A stretch of 18,227 bases of DNA from Candidatus Methylomirabilota bacterium (GCA_016209725.1 JACQVO010000004.1:1-18227); one strand, 5' to 3'; shown: positions 1 through 7,934, counted from the stretch's first letter. A program made the numbers and translations. The notes: generated from the sequence alone by a model not told the origin.

Positions 1-121
<121 letters not shown>

Positions 122-125
122 ATCT

Positions 126-178
126 GTCTCTCTCTTGCGAGAGAACTCGGACCACCCCGTCTCTGGCAGACGGGGGTG
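126..178 (-). other. rRNA leader hairpins just upstream of 16S
   Basis: Two strong hairpins sit between the antitermination elements and the 16S 5' end. At 126-146 a TCTCTC/GAGAGA stem is closed by a GCAA tetraloop. At 152-178 an 11-bp stem (CCACCCCGTCT with its complement, one bulged G) encloses a 5-nt loop. Pre-16S leaders normally hold RNase III-type processing structures and folding helpers, so that role is inferred. The partner sequence downstream of 16S is outside the window. Confidence 0.55.
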
Positions 179-223
179 GAATTGCGCGTGTGTCCACCCA
201 CAAGCCAGTAGCAATGATATTCA

Positions 224-267
224 GTTGTCAGAGAACACAAGTGGCGGGCCGCAACACCTCCCGCCAC
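224..267 (-). promoter_or_regulatory. rRNA antitermination region: boxB-like hairpin and boxA-like sequence
   Basis: In transcription order a perfect 8-bp hairpin (GTGGCGGG and CCCGCCAC, at 267-260 and 248-241, 11-nt loop) is followed by TGTTCTCTGACAAC at 237-224. The latter closely resembles bacterial rRNA boxA elements, which bind NusB/S10 and allow the rRNA transcript to escape Rho termination. A hairpin followed by boxA inside a ~210-nt leader between a strong promoter and 16S is the usual arrangement. The boxA resemblance is seen directly; factor binding is inferred. Confidence 0.65.
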
Positions 268-339
268 ACATAATCTAGAACGGTTGCTTCGCCCCGTCAA
301 GCTCCGATCTGGATCGGCATACTCGTCCGGGGATCTGTA

Positions 340-402
340 TATATACTTCGACCGCCATCCCTTGTCAAGGACTTTTTCCTGCCGGTTTCCATATTTTTGA
401 GC
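340..402 (-). promoter_or_regulatory. rRNA operon promoter (sigma70) with A/T-rich upstream tract
   Basis: On the minus strand there is a perfect -35 TTGACA (368-363), a 17-nt spacer and a -10 TATATA (345-340), predicting transcription start near 333. Upstream, at about 402-369, runs of A (AAAAATATGGAAA and GGAAAAAG) resemble an UP element, which binds the alpha C-terminal domain at rRNA promoters. It lies only about 60 nt beyond the tyrS stop codon, so rRNA synthesis is driven from here, with possible added read-through from tyrS since no terminator is visible between them. Confidence 0.85.
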
Positions 403-426
403 AGTATTCCAGGACACCAAACGACA

Positions 427-1668
427 CTATTTCGATGGTAGAACCCTGTAAAATCGCCGCTTTCCGACCTGGAGCTGGTGCTCACGGTCAAGCCGGAGGC
501 GGTACTCCCGGTCGGACACCACGGCTCCGTCCAGTTTCACCCCGCCCTGTCGGACCAGCCTACTCGCCTCGGAACTGCTTATCGTCCCTTTTCCACAGTG
601 GGTGATAAGCTGGATAATCCAAACCTGTCCGTCATCTTTGATGAGGGCTTCATCGACCCGCACGACCCCTGCGTCCTCCGGGAATTGACGCGCACTGAAC
701 GTCTGGGCAAACCAGCGGGCGGCCTCCTCGGCCGCCTCGGCGGAATGGTACTGGGCGACCAGGCCCATGGCCAACCGCACCTTCGCGTCTCGCGGGTGTA
801 CCGTCCCATCCGCCATGCCGGTGCGGACGGCCTCAATCTCCTCCCTGGGAATGGCCGTAGCCAGTTCCATGTAGCGCACGATCAGGCCATCGGGAATCGA
901 CATGGCCTTTCCGAAGATCGTCTGCGGATCCTCGTCGATGCCGATGTAGTTTCCCAGGCTCTTGCTCATCTTCTGCACGCCGTCCAATCCCTCCAGGATT
1001 GGCAGCGTCATGATGACCTGCGGCTCCAGCCCGCTCTCCCGCATGAGCTCCCGACCGACCAGCAGGTTGAATTTCTGGTCCGTTCCCCCCAATTCCACGT
1101 CAGCACGCAAGGCGACGGAGTCGTACCCCTGCAGAAGGGGGTAAAGGAATTCGTGGAGGCTGATGGGACGCCCCTCCGCATAGCGCTTCTGAAAATCGTC
1201 CCGCTCCAGCATCCGGGCCACCGTATATCGGGCCGCCAGCGTAATGATGCCCTCGGACCCCAGCGCCTTTCCCCAGCGACTGTTGTATTCGATGATCGTC
1301 CGTTCCGGATCCAGGATTTTGAAAATCTGTCGCTTGTAGGTCTCCGCGTTCTGCTGAATCTGCTCGGCGGTCAGGGGCTTGCGGGTCTCGGATCGTCCGC
1401 TGGGGTCGCCGATCATCCCCGTGAAGTCGCCGATGAGGAAGATGACGTGATGCCCGAGCGCCTGGAACTCGCGGAGCTTGTGGATGACCACGGTGTGCCC
1501 GATGTGGAGGTCCGGTGCGGTGGGGTCCAATCCGAGCTTCACGCGCAGCGGCGTCGCTGTGCGCAGGGACCGGCAGAGCTTCCGATACAGCTCCTCCTCC
1601 ACCAGGAGATCCACGGTCCTGGCCTTGAGCACCGCCACCTGTCGTCGCGCTTCCCGTTCTACGTCCAT
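427..1668 (-). CDS. tyrS: Tyrosyl-tRNA synthetase (type 2, KMSKS-bearing)
   Basis: This class I aminoacyl-tRNA synthetase charges tRNA-Tyr with tyrosine at the expense of ATP in the cytosol. The 413-residue product carries the HIGH signature at residues 55-58 (DLHIGHT), the tyrosine-site block ELGGTDQKFN at about 192-201, and KMSKS at 233-237. KMSKS, rather than the KFGKS-like form of E. coli TyrRS, places it with the Thermus-type (type 2) TyrRS enzymes. A C-terminal S4 RNA-binding domain (about 345-410) binds tRNA. I chose the ATG at 1668 because GGAG lies 8 nt upstream; an in-frame GTG at 1710 would add 14 residues but lacks a good ribosome site. It is divergent from the PBP1A gene, and an rRNA promoter follows directly. 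Confidence 0.97.
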   Translation of the reverse strand: MDVEREARRQVAVLKARTVDLLVEEELYRKLCRSLRTATPLRVKLGLDPTAPDLHIGHTVVIHKLREFQALGHHVIFLIGDFTGMIGDPSGRSETRKPLTAEQIQQNAETYKRQIFKILDPERTIIEYNSRWGKALGSEGIITLAARYTVARMLERDDFQKRYAEGRPISLHEFLYPLLQGYDSVALRADVELGGTDQKFNLLVGRELMRESGLEPQVIMTLPILEGLDGVQKMSKSLGNYIGIDEDPQTIFGKAMSIPDGLIVRYMELATAIPREEIEAVRTGMADGTVHPRDAKVRLAMGLVAQYHSAEAAEEAARWFAQTFSARQFPEDAGVVRVDEALIKDDGQVWIIQLITHCGKGTISSSEASRLVRQGGVKLDGAVVSDREYRLRLDREHQLQVGKRRFYRVLPSK

Positions 1669-1700
1669 CTGGTTGGCTCCGATTCGCTCGGCAAGCGCAT

Positions 1701-1729
1701 CTTGTACCACAGCGGTAGGGGTGTCGCAA
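1701..1729 (-). promoter_or_regulatory. Possible tyrS promoter
   Basis: On the minus strand TTGCGA (1729-1724) is separated by 17 nt from TACAAG (1706-1701), giving a leader of roughly 25-30 nt before the tyrS ATG at 1668. Both hexamers are imperfect, so this is tentative. I searched the 1669-1900 gap for a T-box leader (specifier stem, AGGGTGG-type antiterminator) and found none. Confidence 0.3.
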
Positions 1730-1863
1730 CCGAAAAGCCTCGCCCGGATTCAGCCGGCGCTCGGTCCCGCAACCTGCTCGATCATCCCTGGTGGCGCCGG
1801 AACCGTGCGACCTCCTTCATCCCTCCGCACGGGCCGGATGCCCCCGCAGAGGGAGTGTCTGCT

Positions 1864-1891
1864 TTGCAGGGGCAGGTTCCTGTGCTATAGT
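1864..1891 (+). promoter_or_regulatory. Extended -10 promoter of the PBP1A gene
   Basis: TTGCAG (1864-1869), a 16-nt spacer and TATAGT (1886-1891), with TGC directly before the -10 (extended -10 motif). The predicted transcription start is about 1898, only ~3 nt before the ATG at 1901, so the mRNA would be nearly leaderless. No Shine-Dalgarno sequence is visible before that ATG, which agrees with this reading. Confidence 0.55.
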
Positions 1892-1900
1892 CTCATCGCA

Positions 1901-4294
1901 ATGCCATTCAGGGAAGGCACCGGGCGATCATCCACCGGCCGTCAGGCCTCGGGCCGACGCCTGGCGGTGGCCAGCCTGTGGGGCCTGCTCATCGCCCTGG
2001 TCATCGGGGTCGGCGCGGGCGCCGGGGTACTCGTCGGGCTGCTGCGCGACCTGCCCAGCCTGGATGGTCTCGAGGAATACCAGCCCAGCATCACGACCAC
2101 CCTGTACACGGACAGGGACGAACCCTTCGCGTCCTTCTACGAGCAGCGTCGCAGCCTACTCCCTCTCGCCAAGATCCCGGTCCATCTCAAGCAGGCCGTC
2201 CTCGCGGTCGAGGACGCGCGGTTCTATGAACACCGCGGCCTCTCTCCCCGAGCCATCGCTCGCGCCACACTGACGAATCTCCTGGCCCGGCGCAAATCCC
2301 AAGGCGGCAGCACCATCACCCAGCAACTCGCCCGCGTCCTCTTCCTCACGCCAGAGAAGAGCTTCTCTCGAAAGCTCAAAGAAGCCCTCCTGGCCATCCA
2401 GATCGAGCGAAAGCACCCCAAGGACAAGATCCTGGAGCTTTACTTCAACCAGGTGTACTTCGGCCATGGGGCCTACGGGGTGGAGGCCGCGGCGCAGACC
2501 TACTTCAAGAAGTCTGTGGATCAGCTCAGCCTGGCCGAGGCAGCCATGGTGGCGGGCCTCCCCAGCGCCCCCAACCGGTTCTCTCCCATCGTGGACCCGG
2601 CCCGTGCCCGTCGCCGACGCGACCATGTCCTGAACCGCATGGTGGAGCAGAACTCCATCACCCGGGCCCAGGCCGAGGCGGCCAGTCGCATCCCGTTCGA
2701 TGAGCGGCTCTTCACCCGCAGCCGGACCATTGCCCCCTACTTCGTTGAGCACATCCGACAATCGCTGGAAGAGATCTACGGTGCCTACGCTCTCTATAAC
2801 AGCGGGCTGAAGATCTACACCACGCTCAACCTGAAAATGCAGCGAGCGGCCGAGGAGGCGCTGACGGGCGGCCTCCGTGACCTCGATAAGGCCCGCGGGT
2901 TTCGACCCCGACGTGAACGAGGTGCCGAGGCAGGGCGGGCGTCCATCGGCCCATACACGCCGCGAACGGGCGAGATCCTTCCCGGGACCGTCGCGAAGGT
3001 GAAGCCCAAGTCTCTGGAGGTGCAGCTCGGCCGCTACCGGGGGGAGATCCCCTTCGAAAGCATGAAGTGGGCCCGATTCGCCAACCCGGCCGCAGTCTTT
3101 CATGAGGGGGATGCCATCCTCGTCCAAGTCGTCGCCGTGGACGAGCGACGGAAGATCCTCGACTTGGCCTTGGAGCAGGATCCGGAGTTGGAAGGGGCCT
3201 TCGCGGCCCTCGACCCCCGGGACGGGGCGATCCAAGCCATGATCGGGGGATACGATTTCGATCGCAGCAAGTTTAATCGCGCCGTACAGGCGCGACGCCA
3301 GCCCGGCTCCGCCTTCAAACCTATCGTGTATGCTACGGCCTTCGACCGCGGACTCACGCCTTCGACGATCATCGAAGACTCCCCCATCAGCTTCCGCTTC
3401 CGCGTTGGGGGGCAGGTGGTCGAATGGTCGCCCGACAACTACGACCGGAAGTTCCACGGCCCGACGACCCTGCGCCGGGGGCTGGAGAATTCCGTCAACG
3501 TCGTGACCGTGAAGCTGTTGCAGCAGGTGGGAGTGGATCCGGTCATCCGGATGGCGCATCAGTTGGGGATCGAAGGCGATCTCAGGCGGGAGCTGGCCCT
3601 GGCGCTGGGCGTTTCCGAGGTGAGCCCCCTGGAACTGATCTCGGCCTACGGGGTGATTGCCAACGGGGGTGTTCGGGCCGAACCCTACGCCGTCCGGAAG
3701 GTGACCGACAGCCAGGGTCGAATCCTGGAGGAGCACTTGGTGGAGTCCCAGGAGGTCATGCGGCCGGAGACGGCGTACGTCCTGGTGAACGTCATGAAGG
3801 GAATCGTTGAGCGGGGGACTGCCACCCGAGCCCGGGTGCTGAAGCGACCGCTGGCGGGAAAGACCGGGACCACATCCGAGGCGACAGACGTGTGGTTCAT
3901 CGGCTTCACGCCCAGCCTGGTCGCCGGGGTGTGGGTCGGCTACGACGTGAAGAAGTCGCTGGGTCCAGCCGAAACAGGGGGCCGGATGGCCCTGCCCCTT
4001 TGGATCACCTTCATGCAAAAAATCCTGGACGATCTGCCCGAAGAGGACTTCATGCTTCCCGACAACGTGGTGGCGATCCCCGTAAACCACGTGACCGGCC
4101 GCCCCGTCTCCCGGGACGAGAAAGGCGCGATCCTGGAATACTTCATTAAGGGGACCGAACCAAGGCCGCTGGAGGCCACGGGGTCGCGCGGGCTCTCACC
4201 CCGAGCCGCCCAGGCCCAGCCACCTACCGGCCCCCCACTTCTGCCGGTGCCGGACGCGACACCTCCCGATCGACCCTTCACCGGCGACAGATAG
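1901..4294 (+). CDS. mrcA: Class A penicillin-binding protein 1A (bifunctional transglycosylase/transpeptidase)
   Basis: This inner-membrane enzyme polymerises lipid II into glycan strands and cross-links them. The 797-residue product has a basic cytoplasmic N-terminus, a single membrane anchor at about 22-48, and a GT51 transglycosylase domain with EDARFYEHRG (catalytic Glu104) and GGSTITQQLAR (135-145). An OB-like linker (about 345-425) follows. The transpeptidase domain has the SxxK nucleophile in RQPGSAFKP (Ser470, Lys473), SVN (530-532) and KTGT (653-656). All catalytic motifs are intact, and the C-terminus is a Pro/Ala-rich tail. The ATG at 1901 gives the usual short tail before the anchor; the open frame extends to 1478, but that part overlaps tyrS antisense and is not PBP-like. 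It is divergently transcribed from tyrS. Confidence 0.95.
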   Translation: MPFREGTGRSSTGRQASGRRLAVASLWGLLIALVIGVGAGAGVLVGLLRDLPSLDGLEEYQPSITTTLYTDRDEPFASFYEQRRSLLPLAKIPVHLKQAVLAVEDARFYEHRGLSPRAIARATLTNLLARRKSQGGSTITQQLARVLFLTPEKSFSRKLKEALLAIQIERKHPKDKILELYFNQVYFGHGAYGVEAAAQTYFKKSVDQLSLAEAAMVAGLPSAPNRFSPIVDPARARRRRDHVLNRMVEQNSITRAQAEAASRIPFDERLFTRSRTIAPYFVEHIRQSLEEIYGAYALYNSGLKIYTTLNLKMQRAAEEALTGGLRDLDKARGFRPRRERGAEAGRASIGPYTPRTGEILPGTVAKVKPKSLEVQLGRYRGEIPFESMKWARFANPAAVFHEGDAILVQVVAVDERRKILDLALEQDPELEGAFAALDPRDGAIQAMIGGYDFDRSKFNRAVQARRQPGSAFKPIVYATAFDRGLTPSTIIEDSPISFRFRVGGQVVEWSPDNYDRKFHGPTTLRRGLENSVNVVTVKLLQQVGVDPVIRMAHQLGIEGDLRRELALALGVSEVSPLELISAYGVIANGGVRAEPYAVRKVTDSQGRILEEHLVESQEVMRPETAYVLVNVMKGIVERGTATRARVLKRPLAGKTGTTSEATDVWFIGFTPSLVAGVWVGYDVKKSLGPAETGGRMALPLWITFMQKILDDLPEEDFMLPDNVVAIPVNHVTGRPVSRDEKGAILEYFIKGTEPRPLEATGSRGLSPRAAQAQPPTGPPLLPVPDATPPDRPFTGDR

Positions 4295-4756
4295 TCCCGT
4301 TCCCAACCGCGCCGCCGACTCCCCGCTGAGGCCACGACAAAGGGTCGACCGCGCTGGGGATCGGCTGTGTCGCCGCCCGCCCGACGGTTTGTACCCTCAG
4401 GGCGTACCGTAGAAGTCTCGTCCCCTTCTCCCCGCCATCCATCTACCCCCCTCGCGCCCGCCGGCGCCCCCGTACAGACATAAGTCGGCCGAGGCACGCC
4501 CGGAAAACCCGCGTGCGCGGCGGGACTCTCGACAGACCTTGACTCTGCGCCCCGCGGGCTTCTGCGGTCTTCCCGCCATAGTCTGCCGTTGTATCGCTCC
4601 CGGTTTCCTGGACAGGGGACAAGCAGTACGCCGTTTAGCAGCAGGACGCCTCCCGGCTTGGCCGCGCCCGAACCGCCGCCTACACTCACTGGAAGCCTAT
4701 CTCACGGATGTGGATGCGAGACGGCGGCGGCGAACCCCAAGAGGCTGTACCGACCG
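4295..4756. other. Non-coding gap between convergent PBP1A and oxidoreductase genes
   Basis: I see no convincing gene in these 462 bases. The open frames present have no recognisable motif and are typical high-GC noise. No intrinsic terminator follows the PBP1A stop. The stretch 4417-4472 on the plus strand is strikingly C-rich and G-poor (for example CCCCTTCTCCCC and TACCCCCCTC), as expected of a Rho utilisation site, so PBP1A transcription may end by Rho. I checked for tmRNA and RNase P signatures and found none. Confidence 0.4.
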
Positions 4757-5722
4757 TCAGCCAGCAACCTTCGGCATCACCTCTTCGGCGATCCTCCGGA
4801 GGCCGCCGAGGTCGTCCCGCGCGAACCACTGGACCATGATCTCCTGGATACCTAATCGCTCGTAGACGCGGATGCGCTCGACCGCCTCAGCCGGCGCGGC
4901 CATGATGGCGCCACGACCACGGAGGGCGTCGAGGAGCGCCTCATCCGACAGGTTGGCGTACGCGGCCATCCTGCGCCGTCCCCTCGCCCAATGGAGCAGT
5001 TCGGCGTCGCCCTGCCCGCAGAAGACCGGGATCATCAGCGTGCGCGCGACATCACCCGGCTGTCGCCCGGCCGCGACGATCAGCGCGTCGAGGAGTTTCA
5101 GCTTCTCCTGCAGGGCAGCGGGCGTGAGCATTGCGACATTCCAGATGTCCGCATAGCGCGCCGCGAGCGGGAGTGTCCGCTTCGGGCCGCCGCCGCCGAT
5201 GAGCAGGGGCGGGCCTCCGGGGCGCTGCGGGCGGGGTAGGAGCGTCGCCTCCTTCAGGATGTAGTAGCGGCCGGAGTAGGAGACGGGCCCGTCGCTCCGC
5301 TTGAGGCGGGTGATCACTTCCACCGCCTCCGCGAACCGGTCCATCCGCGTGCGGAGGTCGCCGAGGTCGTAGCCGAACATCTCGTGCTCGCGGACGTTCC
5401 AGCCCGCGCCGACGCCAAAGACCATCCGCCCGCCGCTCAAGTCATCCAGGGCCAGCATCTGGCGGGTCAGCATCACCGGGTCGCGCAGCGAGGCGGGCGA
5501 GACGAGCTGCCCGAGTTTCAGCCGCTTTGTGTGGTCGGCCGCGTAGGCGAGCGAGACGATCAGTTCCAGCGAGTCCGGGTCCGGCGGGCCAGCGTTCAGG
5601 GTGAAGTGGTCGGAGCCGTACAGCCCCGCGTAGCCCATCTCCTCGACGTTCAAGACGAGTTCCTTCCAGCGCTCCCACGTCAGCCCATGCGCTCCCTCGA
5701 CCAGGACAGACAATTTCACCAC
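4757..5722 (-). CDS. LLM-class (luciferase-like) F420-dependent oxidoreductase
   Basis: The 321-residue product is a TIM-barrel protein of the bacterial luciferase superfamily, most like the probable F420-dependent oxidoreductase subfamily (TIGR03560-type). Supporting motifs are the N-terminal EMGYAGLYGSDHF, the central LDDLSGGRMVFGVGAGWN followed by REHEMFG, and PPLLIGGGGPKRTL in the flavin/deazaflavin-binding half. It would catalyse hydride transfer with F420H2 or FMNH2 on an unknown small substrate in the cytosol; neither substrate nor cofactor can be fixed from sequence. The start is GTG at 5722 (or the adjacent GTG at 5719), with AAGGAG 6 nt upstream. It follows folD on the same strand but is separated by 314 nt, so it is probably its own unit. 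No F420-biosynthesis gene is visible nearby. Confidence 0.88.
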   Translation of the reverse strand: MVKLSVLVEGAHGLTWERWKELVLNVEEMGYAGLYGSDHFTLNAGPPDPDSLELIVSLAYAADHTKRLKLGQLVSPASLRDPVMLTRQMLALDDLSGGRMVFGVGAGWNVREHEMFGYDLGDLRTRMDRFAEAVEVITRLKRSDGPVSYSGRYYILKEATLLPRPQRPGGPPLLIGGGGPKRTLPLAARYADIWNVAMLTPAALQEKLKLLDALIVAAGRQPGDVARTLMIPVFCGQGDAELLHWARGRRRMAAYANLSDEALLDALRGRGAIMAAPAEAVERIRVYERLGIQEIMVQWFARDDLGGLRRIAEEVMPKVAG

Positions 5723-6036
5723 GGCGCGCTCCTTATTCTGGATCGTGTTTCTGTCGCTTCACCAAGGAACCTGACACCATCCGCCCTTTGCCTGTATGAC
5801 TCACGCAAGCAATCCGACACATACGAGTCAGCGGGTCTCCAACGGCATGGATTCGCCTTTGCCGGTGAGAACGCCTCCCGGACCGCCGAGCTCGTCTCCG
5901 TCGATGAATCCATTGGGACCCTGCTGGAGATCACAGGGAGGCCTCGGCAGGAGCCCCACCGTGGTGCTGGGGCTCGGGAGCCCTGGACGGCGTCTCCTGC
6001 GCGAATCGGAGCGTGCCCGGGGCGGGAGTCCGCGGA
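5723..6036. other. Gap between folD and oxidoreductase, with a GC hairpin
   Basis: There is no gene in these 314 bases. A perfect 8-bp inverted repeat, GAGCCCCA at 5951-5958 and TGGGGCTC at 5968-5975 with a 9-nt loop, lies about 60-85 nt beyond the folD stop. It could stall or end folD transcription but has no T-run. The oxidoreductase promoter should lie at the left part of this gap; I see no convincing -35/-10 pair. Confidence 0.35.
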
Positions 6037-6894
6037 TCACGAGTCACGGATGGATTGCTCAAGCGCCCGGAGAGTATTGCGCAGGAGCATCGCCACGGTC
6101 ATGGGACCGACGCCGCCGGGGACCGGGGTGATGGCGGAGGCGACCTGGACCGCGGACTCGAAGTCCACGTCGCCCACCAGCTTCCCGTCTACCCGGTTGA
6201 TGCCCACGTCAACCACGACCGCACCAGGCTTGATCATGTCCCCGGTGATGAGGCGCGGGCGGCCCACTGCGGCAACCAGGATGTCGGCGCGGCGCGTCTC
6301 GGCGGTGAGGTCGGACGTCCGCGAGTGGCAGATGGTCACCGTGGCGTGACGGTGCAGTAGCAGGAACGCCACCGGCTTCCCTACGATCTCGCTCCGCCCC
6401 ACCACCACCGCGTGCTTTCCTTTGATCGCGACTCCCTCTCGGTCCAGGAGCTCGAGGATTCCCGCCGGCGTGCAGGGAACGAACAGCGGCTGGCCCTCCA
6501 CCAGGCGTCCGACGTTCGCGAAGGTGAACCCGTCCACGTCCTTGCGCGTGTCCACCGCCTCCAGGACGACGCGTTCGTGAAGATGCTTCGGCAGAGGCAG
6601 TTGGACGAGGATCCCGTGGATGGCGGGGTCGAGATTCAGCTCGTGGATGATCTGGAGAAGCTCGGACTGGGCGATGTCTCCGGGCGGGGTGATCCCCCGG
6701 GAGGCGATGCCAACCTCCTGGCACGCCCTGGTTTTCGTGCGGACATATGTGGCCGAAGCCGGATCCTCGCCGACCAGGACGGCGGCGAGACCGGGAACCC
6801 TACCCGTCTCCTCGTGAAGGCGAAGGATCTGCTCGCGAACCTCCTCCCGAATTCCGGCGGCGATCTTCTTCCCGTCAATGATCCGGGCGCTCAC
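6037..6894 (-). CDS. folD: Bifunctional methylenetetrahydrofolate dehydrogenase / methenyltetrahydrofolate cyclohydrolase
   Basis: This cytosolic enzyme interconverts 5,10-methylene-THF, methenyl-THF and 10-formyl-THF, supplying one-carbon units for purines and initiator formyl-Met. The 285-residue length is standard. Catalytic residues match E. coli numbering: Tyr50 and Lys54 in YVRTK, and Asp121 in RKDVDGF. The signatures [10 protein letters not shown] (about 96-105), [11 protein letters not shown] (NAD(P)-binding loop) and PGGVGPMT near the C-terminus are all present. The start is GTG at 6894 because GGGGAG lies 6 nt upstream; the ATG at 6900 is out of frame and ends at once. It lies downstream of the ymdB-type gene, separated by an inverted repeat element. 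Confidence 0.97.
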   Translation of the reverse strand: MSARIIDGKKIAAGIREEVREQILRLHEETGRVPGLAAVLVGEDPASATYVRTKTRACQEVGIASRGITPPGDIAQSELLQIIHELNLDPAIHGILVQLPLPKHLHERVVLEAVDTRKDVDGFTFANVGRLVEGQPLFVPCTPAGILELLDREGVAIKGKHAVVVGRSEIVGKPVAFLLLHRHATVTICHSRTSDLTAETRRADILVAAVGRPRLITGDMIKPGAVVVDVGINRVDGKLVGDVDFESAVQVASAITPVPGGVGPMTVAMLLRNTLRALEQSIRDS

Positions 6895-6919
6895 GGCATG
6901 CTCCCCGATCCCAAATCAC

Positions 6920-7064
6920 CAACCGCCAAGGCGCCAAGAACGCCAAGACCGGATCCTGTCGGTCGCGAAGGCAAACCGAAACGCTGAAGCCCCCCATGAA
7001 GCCGGTTATGGTGACTCCGATCCCCACAGAAAATTCCTTGGCGACCTTGGCGTCATGGCGGTTC
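6920..7064. repeat. Intergenic inverted repeat built from CGCCAAG-type units
   Basis: The left arm (6920-6948) contains CCGCCAAGG, CGCCAAGAA and similar 9-nt units. The right arm (7036-7064) is its near reverse complement; 23 of 29 positions match when the arms are aligned. The intervening ~87 nt are unique. The element fills most of the gap between the ymdB-type stop (7085) and the folD start (6894), and the RNA could fold into a long imperfect hairpin. From general memory, CGCCAAG-type strings recur in intergenic DNA of many environmental bacterial genomes, but I cannot confirm copy number here. Confidence 0.75.
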
Positions 7065-7084
7065 GCCTTTCGTATCGGTTTGGG

Positions 7085-7861
7085 CTAGTCGTCGTGAACC
7101 TGCAGGCGCGTGATGCCCCGGGCCCGGCCGTCGTCTCCGACGTCCAGCACCACCGCGCACAACTGAACCGGCCCGTCGGCCAGATTGAACTTCTTCGGCA
7201 TCTGGGTGAGAAACTTCTGGATGGCGTCGTCCCGCCGAATACCGATCACCGAGTCGTGGGGCCCCGTCATGCCCACATCGGTGATGTAGGCGGTCCCTCC
7301 GGGGAGGACCCGTTCGTCCGCGGTCTGGACGTGGGTATGGGTCCCGATGACGGCCGAGACACGCCCGGCCACATACCAGCCGAATGCCTGCTTCTCCGCC
7401 GTGGCTTCAGCGTGCAGGTCCACCAGGATCGTGTCGGTGCTCCGGCGAAGCCCCTCGATCTCCCGATCCGCCACATGGAACGGGCAGTCGATCGCCGGGA
7501 GGAACGCCCGGCCCTGGAGATTCAGAACCCCCACCAGCCGTCCCTGCTTCGCAAGGATGTGGACGCCGGTGCCGGGCGCCTCCTCCGGATAGTTGGCCGG
7601 CCGCAACACGCGGCCCTCCTTGGCGAGGTAGCTCTCGGCTTCCTTCTTGTCCCAGACGTGATTCCCGGAGGTCAGCAGGTCGATCCCCAGGCTGAACAAC
7701 TCCTCCCCGACGGAGGGGGTGATCCCGAAGCCGCCGGCGGCGTTCTCGGCATTGGCCAGAACCATGTCCGCCTCGTGGGTCGCCACGAGTCCCTTGAGGT
7801 GCCTGGCCACCATGCGGCGTCCCGGCTGCCCGATGATGTCGCCGATGAACAGAATTCGCAT
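7085..7861 (-). CDS. ymdB: YmdB-type metallophosphoesterase (TIGR00282 family)
   Basis: The 258-residue product is a calcineurin-like dinuclear metal phosphodiesterase. Family members such as Bacillus subtilis YmdB hydrolyse 2',3'-cyclic nucleotides and influence developmental gene expression. Metal-ligand motifs are visible in order: GDIIG (Asp8), NAEN (Glu39-Asn40), SGNHVWD (Asn67-His68), DLHAE (His150) and GTHTHV (His175, His177). The ATG at 7861 gives the canonical MRILFIGD start; an ATG at 7924 would add 21 residues translated from repeat DNA. There is no usable Shine-Dalgarno sequence, because the whole 70-nt spacer to rny is tandem repeat, so translation may depend on coupling or an alternative signal. 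Lying directly after rny is the conserved arrangement seen in Bacillus (rny-ymdB). Confidence 0.93.
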   Translation of the reverse strand: MRILFIGDIIGQPGRRMVARHLKGLVATHEADMVLANAENAAGGFGITPSVGEELFSLGIDLLTSGNHVWDKKEAESYLAKEGRVLRPANYPEEAPGTGVHILAKQGRLVGVLNLQGRAFLPAIDCPFHVADREIEGLRRSTDTILVDLHAEATAEKQAFGWYVAGRVSAVIGTHTHVQTADERVLPGGTAYITDVGMTGPHDSVIGIRRDDAIQKFLTQMPKKFNLADGPVQLCAVVLDVGDDGRARGITRLQVHDD

Positions 7862-7934
7862 CTGTGAGCATGAGGGGTGAGGCGTCAGGCACACCCTCGA
7901 AATTCGACACTCAAAATTCGACATTCAAAATTCA
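7862..7934. repeat. Degenerate heptad tandem repeat filling the rny-ymdB spacer
   Basis: Cut into sevens from 7865, the plus strand gives a run of related units: first GAGGGGT-like, then alternating AAATTCG-like and ACATTCA-like (for example aaattcg followed by acattca, positions 7900-7934). The AT-rich part also reads as a 14-nt repeat with a single change. The tract ends inside the rny stop codon (7932-7934) and reaches the base before the ymdB ATG. Confidence 0.75.

Noticed and set aside
478..1890. 470-codon open frame antisense to tyrS
   Set aside because: It is a high-GC shadow: no motif, no ribosome site, and tyrS on the other strand has all family signatures.
1478..1900. Upstream extension of the PBP1A frame by 141 codons
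   Set aside because: It overlaps tyrS on the opposite strand, shows no PBP-like sequence, and a promoter lies at 1864-1891, so the gene starts at 1901.
1669..1900. T-box riboswitch upstream of tyrS
   Set aside because: No specifier-loop region, no AGGGTGG-type antiterminator core and no terminator hairpin were found in the leader.
4295..4756. Structured RNA gene (tmRNA or RNase P RNA) in the large gap
   Set aside because: None of the conserved cores of those RNAs could be found on either strand.
7862..7924. Longer YmdB N-terminus starting at ATG 7924
   Set aside because: The extra 21 residues are translated repeat DNA, and the family begins at MRILFIGD.
7862..7934. CRISPR array
   Set aside because: Units are 7 nt with no unique spacers of 25-45 nt and no cas genes nearby.
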